From assembly GCA_018831195.1 (NCBI GenBank), contig JAHJDP010000004.1, forward strand, positions 117,776 to 159,280: 41,505 bases of DNA, read 5' to 3'. The DNA is from Candidatus Eisenbacteria bacterium. GTDB lineage: Bacteria; Eisenbacteria; RBG-16-71-46; CAIMUX01; JAHJDP01. The translations under genes were made by a program, and so were the position numbers. Below, in pieces: positions 24,375-31,231 of the stretch (position 1 is its first letter; each line of letters begins with the position of its first letter). Under the pieces are notes generated by a model, which was given only the letters and a program-made list of their open reading frames with translations, searched no databases and had not been told where the DNA came from.

Positions 24375-25588
24375 GGATTTTATACGTTGATCCGATAGGG
24401 GGACTGAGCGGGGACATGTTTCTCGGCGCCCTCGTCGACTTGGGCTGGCCCCTGGCCTCGTTGGAAAGGGAGCTCCAGGAGATCGGAATTTCGGACATCC
24501 GATTGGATGTGGAGACGCGGATCCATCGACATCTTTCCTCGAAGGGGATTCTTGTGACCACCGGTGAAAAAGGAGTTCACCGACACTTGCCGGACATTGA
24601 GAAGATTCTTGGAGTCGATCGAACGGAGATGGATGCGATCCCGCCGCACCGTCGGAAGGCCTATGGGGCGTTCCGCCGCCTGGTTGAGGCGGAAGCCCGC
24701 ATCCACGGACAACCGATCGAGAAAGTCCATCTTCATGAGGTGGGAGGTTTGGATTCCATCGCCGATATCCTGGGCGTCTGTCTCGCTATCTCTGATCTTG
24801 AAATCGAGCGGGTCTTTGTTGGACCCCTGCCTTTGGGGACGGGATGGGTCGATATGGCGCATGGGCGATTTCCAATCCCCGCCCCGGCCACCGTTGAGAT
24901 CCTGAAGGATGTTCCGGTTGTCTGGACCGGTGAATGCGGGGAGAAGGTGACCCCGACAGGAGCGGTCTTGGCGGTAACCCTCGCTGATCAATTCGGATTT
25001 CCTCCACCGATGATCCTTCGGTCGACCGGTTGGGGTGGCGGCAGCCGCCCTACGGCGGAGGGTGAAACTCCCAATCTCGTCCGGCTCATCCTTGGGGAGA
25101 CCGAGGACGAAGCGGTGAATGAAGCGGGTGAGGGTCTCTGGGACCGAGTCGGCGTCCTAACGACACATATCGATGACATGACATCAGAAGAGATGGCTTA
25201 TCTCACTGAAAAATTAAGGATTGGGGGGGCGCTCGATGTTTTTGTCACACCGGGATTGATGAAAAAGGGACGGCCGGCCTGGGCTTTAACCGTGCTTTGC
25301 GGGCCCGCCATGATGCCCTCTCTTCGCACCCTCCTCTTCGAAGAGTCATCCACATTGGGGATTCGGATCCGGTGGGAGGAGCGTTGGGTGCTGAATCGCC
25401 TCTTGGAGACCTTGGAAACGCCCTATGGGCCCATCCAGGTCAAATGGGCGCGCCGGGGGGAGCGATGGGAGGCGGCGCCCGAGTTCGAATCCCTGAAATC
25501 AGCCGCCGACTCCTGCGGGATCTCTTTGAGAAAAATCGCTTTGGAGATCTCACGACTCCTGCCTGAGGTGCCAAAAACCTCCTTTTAG
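24371..25588 (+). CDS. larC: LarC: nickel-insertion enzyme for the nickel-pincer cofactor
   Basis: 405 residues from the ATG at 24371 (overlaps the larB stop; the longer reading is spurious). Family marks: 'YVDPIGGLSGDMFLGALVDLG', cited in part, 'VHLHEVGGLDSIADILGVCLA', 'GPLPLGTGWVDMAHGRFPIP', 'APATVEILKDVPV', 'KVTPTGAVLAVTLADQFG', 'STGWGGGSRP' and 'THIDDMTSEEMAYLTEKL'. LarC inserts nickel with CTP use. In lactobacilli it is made by frameshifting between two ORFs; here it is one continuous frame. LarE and the racemase LarA are not in the window. The stop is followed by the long non-coding gap. Confidence 0.95.
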   Translation: MRILYVDPIGGLSGDMFLGALVDLGWPLASLERELQEIGISDIRLDVETRIHRHLSSKGILVTTGEKGVHRHLPDIEKILGVDRTEMDAIPPHRRKAYGAFRRLVEAEARIHGQPIEKVHLHEVGGLDSIADILGVCLAISDLEIERVFVGPLPLGTGWVDMAHGRFPIPAPATVEILKDVPVVWTGECGEKVTPTGAVLAVTLADQFGFPPPMILRSTGWGGGSRPTAEGETPNLVRLILGETEDEAVNEAGEGLWDRVGVLTTHIDDMTSEEMAYLTEKLRIGGALDVFVTPGLMKKGRPAWALTVLCGPAMMPSLRTLLFEESSTLGIRIRWEERWVLNRLLETLETPYGPIQVKWARRGERWEAAPEFESLKSAADSCGISLRKIALEISRLLPEVPKTSF

Positions 25589-25614
25589 AAATCAATTTTA
25601 AGCGCTAATGGGTC

Positions 25615-25643
25615 TTGACGACAGTACCAGCCGCGGCTATACT
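25615..25643 (+). promoter_or_regulatory. Near-consensus promoter
   Basis: TTGACG (25615-25620), 17-bp spacer, TATACT (25638-25643). This is among the best promoter matches in the window. The predicted start near 25650 leaves about 410 bases of leader before the secreted protein, or a short RNA of about 185 bases ending at the hairpin at 25806-25835. Confidence 0.72.
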
Positions 25644-25649
25644 CCTGAC

Positions 25650-25835
25650 AGCGTGTAGTAAGGGTAGTTATCCCATAACATGCCACGTCTGGACTCCCCC
25701 CTCTGACGAGACGTGCAGCTTGGGGATTGCATCAATTGGTGGAGGATCGAACTCGTCAAAGAATTCTCCTTCTCCGTTTTGCGGTGAAGTTGTACGCCGA
25801 CTAGTATCCGGTGGGTATTTGTATACCGGATTTTT
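25650..25835 (+). ncRNA. Candidate structured RNA or attenuating leader
   Basis: The stretch runs from just after a strong promoter to a terminator-like hairpin. Stem 1 is CACGTCT (25684-25690) with AGACGTG (25709-25715). Its loop carries TCCCC (25695-25699), able to pair with GGGGA (25722-25726), giving an H-type pseudoknot with loops of 4, 9 and 6 bases. I could not match it to 6S, tmRNA, SRP, RNase P or a riboswitch I know. It could be a small RNA or the first part of a leader controlling the following gene. Conservation is untested. Confidence 0.35.
25806..25835 (+). terminator. Terminator-like hairpin inside the leader
   Basis: ATCCGGT (25806-25812) pairs with ACCGGAT (25825-25831), directly followed by a T run (25831-25835). 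The 12-base loop contains a competing stem (GGTAT 25814-25818 with ATACC 25823-25827), so two mutually exclusive folds are possible. Confidence 0.5.
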
Positions 25836-25840
25836 CAGAG

Positions 25841-25880
25841 GGGCTCCCTGATCGAGGAGGTGATGGGAGTCAGGGAGTTC
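25841..25880 (+). repeat. Inverted repeat in the leader
   Basis: CTCCCTGA (25844-25851) and TCAGGGAG (25870-25877) form a perfect 8-bp stem, extendable by two G-U pairs and one G-C pair. The loop contains GAGGAGG and an ATG (25863) opening a 27-codon ORF to 25946, but the spacing between them is only 2 bases. Confidence 0.4.
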
Positions 25881-26060
25881 GCGGGCAGTATCGGAAATAT
25901 GTTAAAGTCTTGCACCGTCCAGGGGTTGACCCGGGACAGGTTTTGATGGTGCAACCGGCGTCGGCGGTGTCATCCCCGATGCCGGGGGGAGAGAGGGGAT
26001 CTCAGAACTGGCAGAATGAGATTCTCTCTGATCACGAGAAGGACAACCATGGAGGCAAAA

Positions 26061-29000
26061 ATGAGGAAGAGCTTCTTAATCCTGGCCTGCTTGTGTCTTT
26101 TGGCGGTCACGGTGAATGCTCATGCGGTAACACCTCGCAGCGATATGTTCCTTCGGACCTCGAAGGCTGCTGTGAATGAGTCGCTGAGCGATGCGCCGAA
26201 GGTGACCTATGCAGGCACACGGGCTGATACATTCTGCTATGGCGGCCATGATGGTAGTGGCTATGCCGTTCTTGGTGGAATCTGGGATTTCGCCGATGGC
26301 ACCATGCAGGGTTGGTACAGTCTTGACCAAACATTGAATTCCGGCGCGACTTGGTGGGCTCGCTATGACGCCGACGACTACGAGTACCCGGCCGCCGCTC
26401 CGATGACCAATGCGTCGGCCGGACACCTTTGGTGTGGTGGGGAGAAATCCCGTGCTATGGAAGGGTGTTGGGCTTGTGATGCCGGCGTTGAAAATGAAAG
26501 CTATGGCTATATTGCCAATTTGTGCCAGAGAACCACGGGTGAGCTTTTGGCGCTTGGCGCTGGTGATATCTCCATTGGCATGCAGTACTACACCGACTCC
26601 GAAGGCGGTGTTTTTGACTACTCAAAGGTTCAGCTTGTCTGCTACGATGGCGCCAATGAGCTAGAAGTTCTTACCGTCGACAATCTCGATGCCGGTATTG
26701 AGGGTGCGCCCGGCGCTCCGATCACCTATGCGGGCCAAATCTTCGGATTCGAGCTTCCTGATGGCACCGATGGCGTGCGGTTGCGCTTTGAGTTCGTTGC
26801 CGACGGCGGCTGGTCTGATGATGATGGGCTGTACTGTTCCACATACGGTCCCATCGGTCTCGACAATGTGGTTCTCAGCGGCGCCGTCTCGGCGTCGTAT
26901 AACTTTGAGAATGACGATGAAGGTTTTGTTGCCGCGCATTGTCCCGGGATCGGTAACTGGGTCGCCGTTAACCACGTCGACAATTATACCATCCTTGATC
27001 CCTGTGCTTGCGAGTTGAGCAACTATGTTCTCTCGTTCCACGATGACAACCTCGAGCATGGTGATCCGTCCAGTGCTCAGAACCAGAACAATATAGCGAT
27101 AAGCCCGATTGTTGATCGCACGGCTTATCCGTCCCCTGCCTACAACTCAATCTTCGCTCAGTGGGACATGTATGCCTGGCTGCCGAAGGCCAACGGTGTC
27201 CTTTATCGTCCGGGCTGGTTCTATGATCCTTGGGAATGTGAATTCACGGGCGCCACAGGTTGGTCCCCGCGTGTCGGGCAGGCCACATGGCACTATGTTG
27301 GAACCGATCCTGTTTGTTACGGTTCCAACAACTCCGCCACCAGCAACGAAGTTCCGGGCACGGCAAACTACTATCGCTTCTGTCTTGAAGTGCTGGCTTG
27401 CTGTGACTGCTTCGGCATCACGAATTGCACCGGTACCAGCAATGAAACCCCGCTGTTTGACAACATCGAGGTGTGCGTGACCGGCGTTGCCGATGCTCCT
27501 GTGGCGGGTTACGGCCCTGCAGATGGCAACTATTATCAGGATGCCTTCAGCCAGAGCATGTTCCTTGATCCGAGCGCAACCGGCCGTTGCGATTCCTGGG
27601 ATGTTGGCGGCGGCGCTGCGCCTCCGTATATTCTAGCCGACTCCCTGGCGATCACCGGCCCCGCGGTTACGGGTCCCACTCCGTCTTGGGAAGCCTACCT
27701 ATGGGTTCATGTCCCGCGTGTCGGCCCTGGGATCGATACGGGCGCTTTTGCTGCTTGGAAATCACGATTCACGGGCGATGCGGAGACGGGTTTCGTTAAG
27801 GCGAGAATGGACTCGAGTGAGACCGTCGCGGCCTTCTCGAACAAGTTCTGCTCCTACTTCAACGAATTAGACGGCGGGTTCAACAATGCGTTCGGCGAAT
27901 TGACCGAAGAGAACGAGATTCTCCCGGATGATTTGTTCACGCCGGGTACCCTGATTCAGTACTTCGTAACCACAAACTATGTTGGGAATCCGGAATTCGC
28001 CTTCTTGGAAGACACCACCAATGGCTTCTTCCGTGACATCGAGTTCCTTCCCAGCATGCGCAATGACTCAAAGTCGCGCTCGATTGTTTGGCCTTGCGTT
28101 CTTTACGTCGATGCCTACAACCGCGGCGCCGAAAACTTCATTCAGCCGGCACTTGACTACTTCCTGCAAGAAGTTCCGGGTGTTGGACCGAATAATGACC
28201 GCTACGATGAGAACGGAGCTTCCTCGAACTACAATGCGAGCTCCTTCTATCGGAACGGTAACAACGGGGCGACGTTGCCTCAGCTGTTGGGCTACAGCTG
28301 TATCCTCGTCAACTCCGGCGCTCTCAGCGATGCAGCCTTGGATGAGACAGACGTCATCGGTCTCGAAGACTGGTTGCTGACCTCGATCTGCGATTTCAAC
28401 AATGAGCGCCAGGGATTGATCCTGAACGGTGATGAGATGCCTGCTGTCATCCAGTTGAATCGTCCCTCCTTCCTGTTCGGCGCCCTCGGTGCCGGGCTGG
28501 ACTGCACACCTTACCGTGATGCCGGCTGCCCGAGTGGTTCCGAGGAGGACACGACCTATTGCGTTCAGATCATCGACGTTGACACGCCGGTCTTCCCGAC
28601 CTCGACCGATATCTGGGCCTATGGCAACGGATGTCCGAACATCTTTACTTACTCCGTTATGTTCCCGCAGGGCACGGGTCTTGGGAACCGCAGCTGGTTC
28701 GACTATGACTTCAGTGGCCCCAAAGGCGTCGTAGAGTTCGCTCAGATCGTCAATGAAGATCTCGGATTGGGTAACTATCGCTCCTCGATCGAGGGCTATA
28801 GCTATCACCACATCACGACCTCCTTCAACGGGACGACAGGACAGTGCGTCGCCGATAGTGCTGGTATCGTCAGCGCGGCAGCCTCTGAGATCGTTAACAC
28901 CCTCGACTGGATGTTCAACGGTCCTCCGCCGTCATTCTGCACCAATCCGTGCACTATCACAGATGACGTTCCGGACATCGGTGGTGTTGATGTGCGTGTG

Positions 29001-29273
29001 AACCGTCTATTCCAGAACCGCCCGAACCCATTCAACCCCCGCACCGTCATTTCCTTCTCGGTAGCGCAGCGCGGCAAGGTTGAGTTGGCCATCTATGATG
29101 TCTCCGGCCGCCTGGTTCGCCAGTTGCGCAATGATGTCATGGACGCCGGTCAGCAGAACGTGGTCTGGGATGGTACGGATGATGCCGGTCACAAGGTCAC
29201 CAGCGGGATCTACTGGTCTCAGCTGAAGATCAATGACTACATGTCCACAAAGAAGATGGTGCTTATCAAGTAA
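26061..29273 (+). CDS. Large cysteine-rich secreted protein with FlgD-like C-terminal domain
   Basis: 1070 residues from the ATG at 26061 (GGAGG 5 bases upstream), giving a compact signal peptide ending 'LLAVTVNAHA'. The mature protein holds about 30 cysteines, suggesting disulfides outside the cytoplasm. The first ~450 residues look like beta-sandwich modules ('YNFENDDEGFVAAHC' and 'FAQWDMYAWLP' recall MAM/lectin-like folds). Residues ~675-810 resemble a Rossmann/amidotransferase-like module ('CVLYVDAYNRGAENFIQPAL', 'LLGYSCILVNSG'). The C-terminus (about 983-1070) has 'FQNRPNPFNPRTVISFSVAQ', 'LAIYDVSGRLVRQL' and 'SGIYWSQL', the FlgD-like/T9SS sorting-type ending. It is followed by a perfect terminator. 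No enzyme active site was recognised; a structural or adhesive surface role is likely. Confidence 0.82.
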   Translation: MRKSFLILACLCLLAVTVNAHAVTPRSDMFLRTSKAAVNESLSDAPKVTYAGTRADTFCYGGHDGSGYAVLGGIWDFADGTMQGWYSLDQTLNSGATWWARYDADDYEYPAAAPMTNASAGHLWCGGEKSRAMEGCWACDAGVENESYGYIANLCQRTTGELLALGAGDISIGMQYYTDSEGGVFDYSKVQLVCYDGANELEVLTVDNLDAGIEGAPGAPITYAGQIFGFELPDGTDGVRLRFEFVADGGWSDDDGLYCSTYGPIGLDNVVLSGAVSASYNFENDDEGFVAAHCPGIGNWVAVNHVDNYTILDPCACELSNYVLSFHDDNLEHGDPSSAQNQNNIAISPIVDRTAYPSPAYNSIFAQWDMYAWLPKANGVLYRPGWFYDPWECEFTGATGWSPRVGQATWHYVGTDPVCYGSNNSATSNEVPGTANYYRFCLEVLACCDCFGITNCTGTSNETPLFDNIEVCVTGVADAPVAGYGPADGNYYQDAFSQSMFLDPSATGRCDSWDVGGGAAPPYILADSLAITGPAVTGPTPSWEAYLWVHVPRVGPGIDTGAFAAWKSRFTGDAETGFVKARMDSSETVAAFSNKFCSYFNELDGGFNNAFGELTEENEILPDDLFTPGTLIQYFVTTNYVGNPEFAFLEDTTNGFFRDIEFLPSMRNDSKSRSIVWPCVLYVDAYNRGAENFIQPALDYFLQEVPGVGPNNDRYDENGASSNYNASSFYRNGNNGATLPQLLGYSCILVNSGALSDAALDETDVIGLEDWLLTSICDFNNERQGLILNGDEMPAVIQLNRPSFLFGALGAGLDCTPYRDAGCPSGSEEDTTYCVQIIDVDTPVFPTSTDIWAYGNGCPNIFTYSVMFPQGTGLGNRSWFDYDFSGPKGVVEFAQIVNEDLGLGNYRSSIEGYSYHHITTSFNGTTGQCVADSAGIVSAAASEIVNTLDWMFNGPPPSFCTNPCTITDDVPDIGGVDVRVNRLFQNRPNPFNPRTVISFSVAQRGKVELAIYDVSGRLVRQLRNDVMDAGQQNVVWDGTDDAGHKVTSGIYWSQLKINDYMSTKKMVLIK

Positions 29274-29303
29274 CTCCCTTCTTTGCGAGTCATCGACTCT
29301 CAG

Positions 29304-29340
29304 GTGGGTCGCTCCCTTGCGGAGCGACCCACTTGCTTTA
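29304..29340 (+). terminator. Rho-independent terminator after the secreted protein
   Basis: A perfect 12-bp stem, GTGGGTCGCTCC (29304-29315) with GGAGCGACCCAC (29321-29332), loop CTTGC, then TTGCTTTA. Located 31 bp after the stop, it should end transcription of the 1070-residue gene as a separate unit. Confidence 0.88.
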
Positions 29341-29474
29341 TTGCGAATCAAATTTCTCTTCGATCGAATTCCGTCTGAAAATGCTTTTATCCTTATGGGA
29401 TGGATCCCGTCTAGAAGCCTTACTTAAGATGAGTTACCGAGATTCTGACAACTCACGCCATCCCTTTCAGGTCG

Positions 29475-29503
29475 TTGACAGTGAGGCCCGGCTCTGTTAC
29501 TTT
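29475..29503 (+). promoter_or_regulatory. Near-consensus promoter for the lipoprotein cluster
   Basis: TTGACA (29475-29480), 17-bp spacer, TACTTT (29498-29503). The lipoprotein ATG follows at 29550, giving a leader of about 40 bases. With the terminator at 29304-29340 this separates the genes from 29550 onwards into their own transcript. Confidence 0.7.
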
Positions 29504-29549
29504 TTGCCCATGGGCCGGGGTGGAGTGGGCTCACTGCCAGGAGGATCTA

Positions 29550-31178
29550 ATGACCCATCGCGCGGAGGGCCCGGGGAATCCCCGGCCGTTTTCGTCATTT
29601 CTCTTTTTTCCCCTTCTAATCGTTGTGCTCTCTTTGGCCAGCGGTCTTCTGACCCAGGCCTGCCGTGAGCAGACAACTCAGGAAATTGACCGGAATCAAC
29701 CGCCTGAGACGGTTTTGACCGGGGCTCCCGGCGACAGCACGACAACCTTCTATTTTACCCATCTCTATTGGTATGGGGTGGATCCTGATGGAAAGGTCAT
29801 TGCCTTTGAATTCGCGGTGACCGATTCCATCCCTGAAGCGATGGATGAAATCGAATGGCATCGAACGACGCGCCGGGACAGCCTTTTCGCTCTCCCTGTC
29901 GGTGAAACCCAAGAGATTATGGGCCGTCGGTTTTATATCCGGGCCATTGATAATAATAACCGGGTCGATGAAACCCCGGCTTGGACCTTTTTTACGGTGC
30001 GGGATAATGCCGCTCCAACCATTGAATTCACCCGCTCAGTCGGCATCGGACCCAACGGCGAAGAGGTGCCGATCACTTCGATCAGCGACGTTACACCGAC
30101 TGATACGATTCCCACCGGCTGGGATGTCGAATTCAAATGGCGTGGTTTGGATCGTGATGTGGCTCTCTACGAAGATGGCGTCCGCGACACCGTCGGGCAT
30201 GTCGTCGGATATTCCTATCATCTGGCTCCTATTGAATCGAGTTACCTTGGGGGTACCCTGAGGAATACGTCGGCATCATACCGCAATCTCATCAGCGGGT
30301 CTTACATCATGTTTGTTCGAGGCATGGATGATGCCGGTTTCGCCGCCCTGAACCCGACTATTCGCAGTTTCGTTTGGAATCGAGACCCACAAACCTGGTT
30401 TACCCGGGGCGATCCCGATTCCAGCGGTCCCGCCGACTCCCTCGCTCACTTCTTTGATGTGGAGGGGAACGAGTACTTTAATGGGGATACCCTCAATCGC
30501 GCATCGGGGGCCGGCCATACCATCACTGCCTGGGTGAGGGGATCCGATCCTGATGATCCGGAAGGCTTGGGTCGCGTCAGGGATTTTGAATTTAGGAAGC
30601 GTCAGGACGGCGGCGGATTACCATGGGCGCCGATCCAGACATTGGATAACTCGGTGGTCTGGGCGCGCCTTCTCACCGGCGACTACGACCTGCTCGCCCG
30701 ATGTTCCGATATTCTCGGCCGTGTAGACGGCTCCCCGGCCAAGTTGACCTTCTACGTTAATAAATCGCCCCGTTTCCGCGCATCCCTTCAGGTCGGACCC
30801 ACCCTCATCGAGCAGACACCTCAAGAGGGCCAGGTTTTCCCGGTTGATGAGGTAGCCGATGGTTTACCCTGCAGATTCCTAGCCTATGATCCGGATCGAC
30901 AGAATTCAGATTTGAGGCCTCGGTTCTTTTATAAATTCACGGGTCCCAGAGACTATCATGAGACGTTTTGGCGTCCCATGGTGCAAGCTCAAGCCTTGAG
31001 CGCCAGCGTCTATTTTGTACAGGATGTTCTTGTGCCGGAGCGATATGACGGGCGGTTGATGGTTAAAAGCGAGCCGTATGAGATTACGATTCAGGTCATT
31101 GAGACTTTTCAGGATGGAAGTTCGGAGAATCCAAGGAAGACAGAGCTTATCATCCATTTCTATATTACCAGCGGTTGA
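29550..31178 (+). CDS. Lipoprotein with fibronectin/Ig-like repeats
   Basis: 542 residues from the ATG at 29550 (AGGAGG 4 bases upstream; the longer reading starts inside the promoter). The signal has a long hydrophobic stretch ending in a lipobox-like 'GLLTQAC'. The mature protein contains beta-rich repeats: 'LYWYGVDPDGKVIAFEFAV' near residue 65-85, then 'RFYIRAIDNNNRVDE', and a second copy beginning 'VEFKWRGLDRDVALYED' with 'SYIMFVRGMDDAGF'. These resemble the 'W-x-G-x-D-x-D-G' fibronectin/Ig-like modules common in secreted proteins with FlgD tails. The gene immediately downstream encodes a relative. It is probably an envelope-anchored scaffold; no active site was seen. Confidence 0.78.
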   Translation: MTHRAEGPGNPRPFSSFLFFPLLIVVLSLASGLLTQACREQTTQEIDRNQPPETVLTGAPGDSTTTFYFTHLYWYGVDPDGKVIAFEFAVTDSIPEAMDEIEWHRTTRRDSLFALPVGETQEIMGRRFYIRAIDNNNRVDETPAWTFFTVRDNAAPTIEFTRSVGIGPNGEEVPITSISDVTPTDTIPTGWDVEFKWRGLDRDVALYEDGVRDTVGHVVGYSYHLAPIESSYLGGTLRNTSASYRNLISGSYIMFVRGMDDAGFAALNPTIRSFVWNRDPQTWFTRGDPDSSGPADSLAHFFDVEGNEYFNGDTLNRASGAGHTITAWVRGSDPDDPEGLGRVRDFEFRKRQDGGGLPWAPIQTLDNSVVWARLLTGDYDLLARCSDILGRVDGSPAKLTFYVNKSPRFRASLQVGPTLIEQTPQEGQVFPVDEVADGLPCRFLAYDPDRQNSDLRPRFFYKFTGPRDYHETFWRPMVQAQALSASVYFVQDVLVPERYDGRLMVKSEPYEITIQVIETFQDGSSENPRKTELIIHFYITSG

Positions 31179-31231
31179 GTGCTCCGAAGATTTTCTATGA
31201 ATCCGAAGTTGGTTGGGGGAGGTATTGATTC

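Larger units (their letters stand above)
25589..26060 (+). other. 472-bp non-coding leader region upstream of the cysteine-rich secreted protein
   Basis: This is the only gap over 300 bp. It holds a near-consensus promoter (25615-25643), a possible RNA pseudoknot (25684-25726), a terminator-like hairpin (25806-25835), an inverted repeat with a G-U extended stem (25841-25880), a second long-range inverted repeat (TTGCACC 25910-25916 with GGTGCAA 25948-25954), and a purine-rich stretch near 25984-25999. ORFs crossing it begin inside the promoter or lack ribosome binding sites. Confidence 0.6.

Noticed and set aside
25650-25835. 6S RNA
   Set aside because: Length fits, but I found no long pairing between the 5' and 3' ends or a central open bubble; only local stems are visible.
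25615-25851. 78-codon plus-strand ORF in the long gap
   Set aside because: It begins with the -35 hexamer of the best promoter, has no ribosome binding site and its product resembles nothing; a non-coding leader explains the region better.
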